A stretch of 64,000 nt of DNA, from positions 1,116,001 to 1,180,000 of the forward strand of contig JAGMWG010000011.1 of NCBI GenBank assembly GCA_020744225.1. The letters are read 5' to 3'. The notes under the pieces are model-generated. The model was not told where the DNA came from. It saw nothing but the letters and a program-made list of their open reading frames with translations, and did not search any database. The translations under genes were made by a program, and so were the position numbers. Positions 55,515 through 64,000 of the stretch are shown here, piece after piece. The stretch comes from Paraphoma chrysanthemicola. Taxonomy: Eukaryota; Ascomycota; Dothideomycetes; Pleosporales; Phaeosphaeriaceae. Each line of letters opens with the position of its first letter. Within the stretch, counting starts at the first letter, position 1.

Positions 55515-55984
55515 TCACGAGCTTACAATGCGAGGCGCGTCGAGAATTGAGGTATATTGCGCAGAGTCGCGTTTCAACAGTTCTTTCATCTCTGTTTTCA
55601 TCTGCACCAAGCACCGGGCCACGCCTCCGGGGTCGTGGGCTTCCAAAGCACCGATGTCCCAATGAGGGTACACTTTACCGTGAGCACCCCGCGTTGCATA
55701 GTGTTTGACGCTAGAGGTCCGCTGCGGTAGATGGCAAGGAATTGCTCGCAAAGATAGCATGCTCGCTTACTGCATCCGAAGTATGGAAATGATGTGTTGG
55801 GTGCGAAGACTTCACGTTCGAGATAAATGAGTAGCCGGATTTCACAATGTCGACGGAGCTCGGATGTTTGATCAGCCTCGGAACCCATTGGGAAGCTTTG
55901 ATCGTTCTGTGGATGTTGTACTGGAGTTTGTACCTCTTTCAAAAAGGCGCTATTGTTGACAGTTGCTAAGCCTCGCCGTGGCAA
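55515..55984 (-). pseudogene. Deaminase-like zinc-domain remnant, frame-broken
   Basis: Two overlapping minus-strand frames together resemble the fungal nucleic-acid/nucleotide deaminase-like domain (OTT_1508 type). The first (55984 downward) holds RHCEIRLLIYLERE, with the His-x-Glu pair, and FPYFGCSKRACYLCEQFLAIY, with the Cys-x2-Cys pair. The second, in another phase (from about 55712 to 55515), continues with YATRGAHGKVYPHWDIGALE, the block that normally follows. The shift falls near 55712-55730 and no canonical intron explains it. Homologues are usually several hundred residues longer at the N-terminus, and nothing similar is seen upstream, so this looks like a truncated and frame-shifted relic. 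A rare intron or a sequencing error at the junction are the alternatives. Confidence 0.6.
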
Positions 55985-56295
55985 AGTCGTTTTCGCATAT
56001 TCTAGCCCGGTGATACAGGATCTTTACTGGGTTCTGTGGTGTTGTTGATATTTCCAAATGTGTGTGAAGGGAAGGAAGCACGAGGCAAGTGCACAGTAGC
56101 CGTTGTTCCTACTCGCTTCGACATCCATCCATCCATCCAAACACGGCTAGCACCGACGTACACCCCTGCCCGCATCGAACGACTAGGCCGCCATCTTATC
56201 AACAGAAGTCACAACTATGCTCATATAGTCCAGAAAGGGGCACCCAAGTACACCAAAACCCTTTGTAGTCCATACTCTAAATCTCATATCTCACC
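55985..56295. other. Spacer before the F-box gene
   Basis: 311 bp with a short ATCC microsatellite (56123-56141). It should hold the promoter of the gene at 56296. Confidence 0.5.
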
Positions 56296-57174
56296 ATGTC
56301 CTCCCGCGACCTTGTCTTCTCCACCCCCGAGCTCCTCGAATCCATCCTCCTCCACCTCTCCCTCCGCCATATCCTCCCTTTGTACCGAATCTCACGCACT
56401 TTCGCCACAACTATCAAATCATCGCCTAAACTCCAATACGCGCTCTTTTTCCGGACTGATCCCAATCGACCTGCAAACAAATGGCTCGTCAACCCACTTC
56501 TCCGACAGCACTTTCTCCCGTGGTTCGTCATGCCCGAGGGACAATATTCATCCCGTGACTACGAAGTTCTGAAACGCATGGATTGGGTCTCAGATCCTGA
56601 AAAGCGTGCGGCGTTTCTGCGAAAAGAAGCGAGTTGGCGGAATATGTTGTTTATGCAGCCGGCACCTAAATCGCTGCGCGTGGTTAGATGGACGCATGGC
56701 CAAATGGGGGATCTCGCACACCATGCTGATATTTCGTTTCCGAACGATGCGGTGACCATGGGTCTCGTGTACGATCTCACCGAAAAATTCCTGCATGATT
56801 CTGCCGGTTGCTTCCCTTCGTTTGCACTTTGCATTGTGGATGGCAAGGACGGGCCGAAAGCGACGTTGTACCTTCGCATGACGGTGCAGTGTTGTATTGA
56901 TGAGGACTGCGAGGATGAGCGGGTGTTGCGATCGGAGGGTGCAGATGATGAGTCGGTGTTGGAGTACAAGGATGGGAAGAACGATGGAGGTGCCGAGGCC
57001 GAAGCAGAGTTAGAGAAACGTTGGTATGAGAAACTACCCTCGACGTGGGAAACGGACTTGATAGATGATAGAGGTGGGGTGGAGGAAGAGGAGTGGCAGG
57101 ATTGGTTGCTGATGAGGGCGCCGAGGCGGTTTTGGGCTCGCCTGTGTGATGAGGCATTTCGCTACCCAGATTGA
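56296..57174 (+). CDS. F-box domain protein, fungal type
   Basis: A single-exon frame of 292 aa. The N-terminal F-box lies at about residues 6-52 (VFSTPELLESILLHLSLRHILPLYRISRTFATTIKSSPKLQYALFF), closely matching the fungal form in which the box ends with a SPKLQ-x-ALFF turn. A central region follows (LVNPLLRQHFLPWF, DYEVLKRMDWVSDPEKRAAFLRKEASWRNMLFMQPAP, WTHGQMGD) and an acidic C-terminus. It presumably recruits a substrate to an SCF (Skp1-cullin) ubiquitin ligase; the target is unknown. Such genes are expanded in Dothideomycetes. Confidence 0.88.
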   Translation: MSSRDLVFSTPELLESILLHLSLRHILPLYRISRTFATTIKSSPKLQYALFFRTDPNRPANKWLVNPLLRQHFLPWFVMPEGQYSSRDYEVLKRMDWVSDPEKRAAFLRKEASWRNMLFMQPAPKSLRVVRWTHGQMGDLAHHADISFPNDAVTMGLVYDLTEKFLHDSAGCFPSFALCIVDGKDGPKATLYLRMTVQCCIDEDCEDERVLRSEGADDESVLEYKDGKNDGGAEAEAELEKRWYEKLPSTWETDLIDDRGGVEEEEWQDWLLMRAPRRFWARLCDEAFRYPD

Positions 57175-57828
57175 CAACCTAATCAAAGTTTGAATCCGGC
57201 TATGTTTATTAAATGTTGACGAAAACTATAACGTATTTGGGACGCTGATTGCTCTGAGAATGGTTTTAAACTAGCAGCTCAATAACTTCAAGCAAAAAGT
57301 GATTGATTCATGCAGTTGATGCCTACCGCTGCTGGCTTTAGGAGCCCTTAGGGATGTCTTAGTAACACAAGTACATCATGAAAAGCAAAGAGCCCTATAG
57401 CAACGGGCGACATGACGAACAAGCACATCATTACGCAACATGACGGGACCGGCGCAATATTCATGTTGACCAATGCAGCTGTGCGACAGCACTGTGTCAT
57501 CACAGCACGAGCTTGAAGGCTAAAGTGGAGCGAAGGTTAAGGAACGTACGAAGTTGGATTCATTCTATCTAAGGAAACAACACAGCATCCATAACTCCGA
57601 CAAGTCATAACAACCGTGATAACGCGACACCAAAGTGCGAGGGAAACGACTACAAACATCCAAAATAAAAAATCTGCAAAGCGAGTGGACAGCCACGGAG
57701 ACCCACGAACAATCGACCCAAGCAAAGCTCGAATGGCAAGGAAAAGATAAAGCAGAGATAACCCTCAGACACGAACCAACAATAACCAGATCGACAGACC
57801 GTGCTCCCTGCCAGCACAGAAGACAACT
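57175..57828. other. Convergent spacer, F-box gene / C2H2 gene
   Basis: 654 bp containing only 3' flanks; A-rich DNA from about 57660 to 57780. No gene seen. Confidence 0.5.
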
Positions 57829-59000
57829 CTAGCCCTGAGAGGCAGCAGACCGCTCATTGCAGTCTTTGATGTCGTCCCACACAGGGTATCTCGCGAAACC
57901 AGGCCACACACGCAAGATTGTGCGACGGTGTTGCTTGACTTCGTCCGGAACGTCTGTGCACTCACTAAGACGCCGATCGGATTCGCGTCCATAAAAGTTG
58001 TGGGTACATGTTGCGCTGTGATTCTTGACCCATTTTGGACTCCCACAGACTTGGCAGTGGAAGTGCATTCGCATGAAATGCCTCTGGAAGTCTTCATGCT
58101 TGAGGGAAAAGTCGATACCAGGGCATAACGGACAGACCACATCACAGGTCTGAGCATCGTAACCTCGCTGTCTCAGTAGATTTGCGAAGTCGTTTCGTTG
58201 CTTGGGTTCGTGTTTCTCCTGGAGATGAAATGCGAGCTTATCAAGTTGTGTTTCTGTGTCCCAACGGACATTGACTTTGAATGAGCATCGAGGCAGGGGA
58301 CAGGTCCGGTATCCATCGAAACCATACCAACCATGAACATGAACACCCATGAGATCTCTCGGAAGTCGCAATGGGCATTGAATACACTCGAAAGTTGTCT
58401 CATCATCATGCCCAGCAAGCATATGATCCCTGAGCTTATCTATCCGGGTGAAACCTCGAGAGCCAACCCGAACACACTCTTCAGCTGGACAGCTGCGTCT
58501 CCCGTACGCATGCTTTTTCTTGTGTCGTGCTAAGTCTCCGCGACGCTTGAATGGTCTTGAGCTGCAGCCATCGAAATCGCAGGTGAGCTTGGAGCCATTG
58601 CCAACCGCAACAGCAGAAGCAGTAGCAGTAGCAGTAGTATTCAGCTGCTCTGAGCCTGAGGCTTCATGGATACCGGAATCTTCCAACAGCATGGGGATAG
58701 ACAGAGGCGGTAAAATGTGGCGTGAAGATTGTGAGCCCGATAGGTCGACTTCTGTTGACCGGATCCTGAGCCCTTCTGTTAGCTCATGTCTTTTTTTTTA
58801 ACTCACCTCTCCACTGGCTGAGTCCCATCAGCCTCATGCATGACACCCTGCTCTTGCCCTTCCACCATCCCACCCTCCTCTTCCCAAATGACCCGATACG
58901 GCCCAGCCATGAGCTCTTCATACGCCCTCGTCCAATCAGTCTCATCCAACTCTTCCTCAAACTGCATACCCCAGTCGAAATTGTCGACGTAGTCCGACAT
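57829..59000 (-). CDS. C2H2 zinc-finger protein with irregular fingers
   Basis: Exons (minus): 59000-58807 and 58765-57829 (376 aa). The intron is only 41 nt and holds a run of nine A; its branch site is GAGCTAACA. Exon 1 encodes an acidic, Glu/Met-rich N-terminus (FDWGMQFEEELDETDWTRAYEELM) that could be an activation region. Exon 2 has one classical finger (CDFDGCSSRPFKRRGDLARHKKKH) and a series of spaced Cys/His units (CPAEECVRVGSRGFTRIDKLRDHMLAGH, CPLPRCSFKVNVRWDTETQLDKLAFHLQEKH, CPLCPGIDFSLKHEDFQRHFMRMH). A GCA/GTA trinucleotide run (58605-58640) codes for an Ala/Thr stretch before the fingers. Likely a nuclear DNA-binding regulator of unknown target. Confidence 0.85.
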
Positions 59001-59843
59001 GATTGGCTCTTCAGTCTTGGCGAGAAGGGCGTCGTCAACAAGGCTGAACTTTCTCGATCGGTAACTGGCTGAAGCGTGCAGGAAGGTGGTCAGACGGATG
59101 TGGTATGCGTAAACGAATTCGTGCGTGTTGGTGTGCGATGTGTGTGCGAAAAATCGAAGGAAATTGGTGAAGCCGGGGGATGGGGGAGTGGGTGACTATA
59201 TGCTACAGCTGGCCAGCGTGGTTGCCCTGCTGTGCCAAGAGAAGGGCGCGATTTGCTTGCCTGGCGCATGGGCAGGTAGCCCTGCTGGTGGATGTTAATG
59301 ATGATGCGCGACTCGTGCTAGTTTGTTATCGCATCTTTCCACTTACACTGTGACACGCCCAAGAGCCTTCACATGCAAACATGCAATTTTGCTAGGCAAA
59401 ACGCGCCGTCCTGGAGGCTGCTGACGAAAGACTCTGAACTTGACACTGTTCTGAAGTAGCAACAAATGGGCAGCGCTATGAGGCTGAAAGGGGAATACAT
59501 CGCCAAGTTTCTAGTTGAGCGAGAAGCGTACCGATGCCATACTGCCCCCTATTATTCAAGAATCATGTCGAGCGACACTGACAATTGACGAAGGAGTATC
59601 TCGCATGCTCACGGTTGACCCGTCTGGGAAATGGTGAGGATGTCGAGGTCGTGCAAGATCCGATTTTACCCGAACAGCTATATCGAGGCGCCTAACAGAA
59701 TGTCTCACAGTCTGGGATGAATTATCGAACAAAGGAATCTCAGAATTCGTATTTGATGGAGTAGCTGACACTGTACAAGATATAGAACACACACGCTCTC
59801 GCTGCTTAATCTCTAACCCACCTAATGCAAATCGACCTCGCAC
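59001..59843. other. Intergenic, C2H2 promoter / CYT1 3' flank
   Basis: 843 bp, no gene supported. A 95-codon open frame next to the CYT1 stop shows no family likeness. Confidence 0.5.
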
Positions 59844-61173
59844 CTATTGGTTGGTCTTGCCCGATGTGTTTGGCTTCTTGATGCTGTCGAGAATGCTCTT
59901 CTGCTGAGGTGGGGTGTATGCGATCTTTCGTGTCTTTAGCGGGGCCCACTTGTACCTGTTGGACGTGTCAGTCAAAGTTTCCGTGCAGCTAGCTACATAT
60001 GTGCTTACCTCTTCACCCATACACTGATGGCGAACAACACGCTGGTGACGGCCAGAACCTTCCAGCCCATCTTCTTGCGGTCATCCATCTCCGGTTCGGC
60101 AGTCCAGTTCAAGAACTCAACGACATCCTTGGCCATCTGCGAAGTCGAAGCCTTGGTTCCGTCATCGTACTCAACCAAGTCATCGTACAAGACACGAGCC
60201 ATAGCAATACCGGTTCCAGGGAAGTAGGGGTTGAAGTTGAGGCCATCCTGAACAACGGCGCCCGCAGGTGGCTCCTCGGGGTAGCCGGTCAACAAGCTGA
60301 AGATGTAGTTGCAGCCTCCGTGACGAGCCTTGACCATGAGCGATAGATCCGGGGGAAGGGCACCGTTGTTGGCAGCGCGGGCGGCCTCGTCGTTCTTGTA
60401 AGGCGCAGGCATGTAGTCAGAGAGCTTTCCGGGGCGCTTCTCGATTTCGCCCTCGTTGTTGGGCTCGGTATCGTACTCGTTCTCCTCGGCGAGCGCCTTG
60501 GCCTCGTCAACAGTCATGAACTGACCGACAACGGCGCGGTAGGGGACACGGGAGATGGAGTGGCAGGATGCGCAAACTTCGCGGTAGACCTGGAAGCCGC
60601 GGCGGAGTCTATGGCAGAGTTTAGATGTTGAGCTTACGCGCAAAGTGCGGGCACTTACGCTGCGTGATCGAATGTCTTGTGCCACTTAGCGTGTTCCCAC
60701 GGGTACTGAGTTGGGTGCAGACTGATTGCACATTGTCAGTTCCTTCTTCCAACTATGCCTTGCTAGTTCCCCTCAACCGAAGGTAACCACGGTGCCACTC
60801 ACCCTTCCTCAGCCGGTGTCATGGCGTCGACGGAGCGGCCAAACTGCTGCCAGTACCATGCGGTCGATCCGATAGCGAAAACGGTGGCGCCGATGGGGAA
60901 TGCGTTGTTCTTGAGGGTCGAAGCAGCGCCCTCGGTAGAGGAGCTGGACGTCGAAGCCGCGCGCTACATCATCCAATTCGTCAGCCATCATCCCAATTGC
61001 TACAAAGAAATATCCAGACAAGCAGACAAAGTGCGTGCGGGCCTGATGGAGCTCGCGGGAGCTGTCGGGCTGGGGTGGGTTGCTGGGAGGCGTACCGAAG
61101 CAGTCCTGCTGGAGGCATTGCGAGCCGCGGCGCCGGCTGAGCGCGCCGTACGCAGTGCTGATCGAGCCAACAT
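59844..61173 (-). CDS. CYT1: Cytochrome c1, haem protein of complex III
   Basis: Subunit of the mitochondrial cytochrome bc1 complex that passes electrons from the Rieske protein to cytochrome c. Exons (minus): 61173-61096, 60963-60803, 60721-60659, 60608-60009, 59955-59844 (337 aa); intron 1 is 132 nt, the others 50-81 nt. Exon 1 and the start of exon 2 give a bipartite presequence: Arg/Ala/Ser-rich, then a hydrophobic sorting span ([13 protein letters not shown]). Haem attachment is CASCH at residues 113-117. Other marks are [75 protein letters not shown] (Met haem ligand) and the C-terminal anchor [23 protein letters not shown]. Complete. Confidence 0.96.
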
Positions 61174-62806
61174 GCTGATTTGAGGCTGGCTCGGAGCGAG
61201 GAAGGAGTGGATCAATGGGGTCGTGGACGGTGGTGTGAAGTGTGGAGGGTCCAGTCGTGGTTTCCCGATTTCTTGCGAGGCTTGGCGCGCCAACCAAAGT
61301 CAGCAGCATCACGGAGGTCGGTGATTGGCCGAGATTCCACTTCTATGATTCCACGGTTCGCGCCGCCAACGTCTACACTCATGGTCAGGTGCATGGAAGT
61401 CGCTCTCTGGGTACATTCAAGTCGTTTCTCATAAAAAGGCATCCGGCTAAGACCGTCCGTTCTTGACACACTATAGCGGTCACCGTCATTTGCGAAGCCG
61501 ATATGAACCATGAACTGATCCTCTCGACGTCGAAGACAAGGCTATATGTTGCAGTAATTCCCAAGTAGATTGTTGACGGTGACGAGTCTGATCTTCGAGA
61601 CGTGCATTCAGAGCGGAGAGAGAGTGTATTCACTTGGATAAGTCCCATTTCATAACATGCACCTAGTATGCAGGCCACAAGCGCTGCTACTTGCAGGTGT
61701 GATCAATGCGTGTACTCTGAATTGAATGCTTCGACAATCTGATCCGACTGGGTCACGGTAATTCACTTGCCTGGAGAGGGATAATATGTTTAATTGGAGT
61801 GACTTGGCTGGACAGCGCTCGCTCTGTTGGGGAAGAGTGCGGCACGTGATCATCAGCAAAATTCCAAGGTTGTCATCTCGGCCGACGATTACTTTTTGCG
61901 CTTTAACATGTCCGGTAACCCACTCCTGACGGCCTTCGCGTGCGTGCTGGACTTTGGTTCAGTTTCAATGATATACACCGAAGACCTTTTAGTTGCTACA
62001 TATGCTATGCAAGTAGAGCTCTACTAGCACTTAGAAATTTCTGCATTGTACTTCTATGAAAGTGTAGGTGTAGCGGAAGTGTCGTCCCATCAGAGGTGTT
62101 AATATGCAGTATGTGACCGCAAACGGCCAGAGTACTTTCCGTACGTATGTGTCATTGTCCCTTCACATGCAGGAATTGTGCAGCGAGAACAGACAGCTCG
62201 ATAATCAGGGTATGTGGCATCATCTTCTATACCTGACCACTCATGTAGGAATTGTGGAGAGGCTCAAACGAGTGCTTGGGGTTCAGTCTAGCAAAGGCTG
62301 GACGGCAATGCCGCCAGAACGTCCAGCATCTCCGCTAGTAGAGAGAAAGCTGGGAGGACTCTTTGCATGGTGAAGAAGAAAGGTATCGGAGACCGCGGGG
62401 ATTTGTAGGCGAAAATGCAGGGTGGATCGTGCGCCTAGTATTGTGCATCAGATCCCTTGGCACAACGTATGCAGGTGCATTGCATTTTCTTTCGAGAGCA
62501 GCCATCGGCCAATTGAGAGAGCGCGCACTTCTCCTCATGCGCTGCTTCAGGTCAAATGGCGGCTGGCGCAAAGCAGACCATGCGCTCTTCAGCACGGAGC
62601 TGCGTGCTTTCCGCCCTTCCATCACCGCTCTTTCCCGCAGTAGGCGCCTAAACCCTCGCAGGGAGCTCTCGCACTCGTGCCCCACGACCACCACTCTTTA
62701 CCCCGCTAGACAAACACGGGCCTTTGACACCGCCCCGCGACACGTTCTCCCACGCTCTCGCCTCACTCCCCTTGTTGCACGACGACACTGCTCGCATAGA
62801 AGAAAC
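61174..62806. other. Divergent intergenic region, CYT1 / aminopeptidase
   Basis: 1.6 kb. The right part (62363-62806) is an open extension in phase with the aminopeptidase and may be partly translated as an N-terminal leader. The rest shows no gene or RNA. Confidence 0.45.
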
Positions 62807-64000
62807 ATGTGCCGCCACTTTGGAGCAGAAGAACATGGTTCTACCTCCATAACGGCCGCGCGAGAAGTGCTGCCAACCAATGTCAAGCCGGTTCACTATG
62901 ACCTGACTCTGGAGCCAAACTTCGAGGACTTCACCTACGAGGGCCATGTCGTTATTGAGTATGCGATTGACACTGACGTGAGAAGGTGAGCGCTGACACG
63001 ATCTAGCTTGGAGGTCAACGAAGACACCACCTCGATTTCCCTCAACTCCAACGATGTCAAGATCCACTCCACAAAAGTCACCGCGGGCGACCAGACCATT
63101 TCAGACTCTCCGACCGTCTCTCACGATGCCGACACAGAGACCACAAAGGTCAGCTTCGACAAGACCATCCCAAAAGGAAGCAAGGCGAAGCTCACCCTGA
63201 CCTTCTCAGGTGAGCTGAACGACAAAATGGCAGGCTTCTACCGGTCATCGTTCAAGGCTGCAGACGGCTCGACTACATACTTGGCAACGACGCAGATGGA
63301 GCCCACCGACGCGCGACGGGCGTTTCCTTGCTTCGACGAGCCTGCCCTGAAGGCAAAGTTCACAGTCACACTCATTGCGGACGACAAGATGACTTGTCTG
63401 AGCAACATGGATGTAGCGTCCGAGAAGACTGTCGATTCGAAGATTACTGGCGGCAAGAGGAAGGCTGTGACCTTCAACCCTACTCCACTCATGTCTACAT
63501 ATCTCCTGGCCTTTGTCGTCGGAGAACTGAATTACATCGAGACAAATGCATTCCGCGTGCCTGTTCGCGTCTATGCGCCGAAGGACAAGGATATTGAGCA
63601 TGGCCGCTTCTCGCTTGAACTTGCTGCCAAGACCCTTGCATTCTACGAGAAGACATTTGACAGTGACTTCCCGCTGCCGAAGATGGACATGATTGCCATT
63701 CCTGACTTCAGCGCTGGCGCCATGGAGAATTGGGGGCTCATCACATATCGCGTTGTGGACTTGCTGATTGACGAGAAGGTCAGCGGTGCGGCAGTCAAGG
63801 AGCGCGTAGCCGAGACTGTGCAACACGAACTCGCGCATCAGTGGTTCGGCAATCTAGTAACTATGGACTTCTGGGACGGCTTATGGCTAAATGAGGGATT
63901 TGCGACATGGATGTCTTGGTACTCGTGCAACATCTTCTACCCCGACTGGAAAGTATGGGAGGGCTACGTCACCGACAATCTCGCCGGCGCTCTGTCCCTC
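62807..64000 (+). CDS. M1-family zinc aminopeptidase (Aap1/Ape2 type), cut by the right edge
   Basis: Cytosolic-type alanyl/arginyl/leucyl aminopeptidase related to yeast Aap1 and Ape2 and animal puromycin-sensitive aminopeptidase. Exons 62807-62958 and 63007-64000 (open at the edge). The 48-nt intron (GTATGC ... GCTGACACG ... TAG) was chosen because it gives VVIDLEVNEDTTSISLN; the nearer GTGAGC would leave only 21 nt. Seen: REVLPTNVKPVHYDLTLEPN at the N-terminus, TQMEPTDARRAFPCFDEPALKAKF, the exopeptidase signature GAMENWG (288-294), and zinc site HELAH (324-328) with Glu347 in NEGFATW. About the last 500 residues lie outside. The frame is open upstream to another ATG at 62537 with an Arg-rich leader, so a longer, organelle-targeted form is possible. 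Confidence 0.93.

Noticed and set aside
62959..63006. A 21-nt intron (GTGAGC ... TAG, 62986-63006) in the aminopeptidase
   Set aside because: Too short for spliceosomal splicing; the 48-nt alternative restores the family sequence and has the branch site.
1..64000. CRISPR arrays, Shine-Dalgarno sites, operons
   Set aside because: Introns and gene families show a eukaryotic nuclear genome; no direct-repeat array with unique spacers exists.
1..64000. tRNA or rRNA genes
   Set aside because: No A-box/B-box pair with a foldable cloverleaf and no rRNA-like block was noticed by eye; a tRNA scan would be needed to exclude them fully.

Overview
The window is nuclear DNA of a filamentous ascomycete (Pezizomycotina), most likely a Dothideomycete. 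The basis is many introns of 41-80 nt with GT(A/G)(A/T)G donors and CTRA(C/T) branch sites just upstream of the acceptor, spacers of 0.3-1.5 kb, Zn2Cys6 regulators, a HET-domain gene and a Fot1/pogo-type transposon. No tRNA, rRNA or CRISPR array was recognised. Coordinates of multi-exon genes below are the whole span; exon limits are in the evidence and were set by reading splice sites and protein-family continuity by eye.

Layout. 1-14.6 kb is mostly housekeeping: MSH3 mismatch repair (cut by the left edge), a gamma-glutamyltransferase, PRP39 of the U1 snRNP, an unrecognised protein with an Asp tract, and a Zn2Cys6 factor. A 2.9 kb gap follows, then a SAM-PH polarity-type protein whose start codon is an exon of its own. 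At 20.5-22.3 kb lies a complete Fot1/pogo element with 67-bp perfect terminal inverted repeats, but its transposase frame carries two nonsense codons. Next come three minus-strand genes: a cytochrome P450, a Zn2Cys6 regulator, and a secreted precursor with five identical KR-flanked peptide copies and Ste13-style spacers, which looks like an alpha-pheromone (or other Kex2-processed) precursor.

31.8-45.8 kb holds mitochondrial methionyl-tRNA synthetase, the NatB auxiliary subunit (NAA25/MDM20 type), a CobW/ZNG1-type GTPase, a small stress-type protein, an unknown protein, a HET-domain gene and ATG5, then an F-box-like protein. The HET gene sits between two diverged ~170-bp direct repeats. Each repeat looks like a copy of the promoter once shared by the unknown gene and ATG5, so HET appears to have been inserted with duplication of the spacer.

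46-64 kb holds a four-pass membrane protein, a secreted orphan, a large membrane protein, PEX10, a frame-broken deaminase-like remnant, an F-box protein, a C2H2 zinc-finger protein, cytochrome c1, and an M1 aminopeptidase running off the right edge, with a possible upstream start that would add a mitochondrial-type leader.

Most genes are functionally unrelated neighbours. The two places where neighbours may belong together are the P450 / regulator / repeat-peptide run (23-30 kb) and the unknown gene / HET / ATG5 locus (39.8-44.7 kb).
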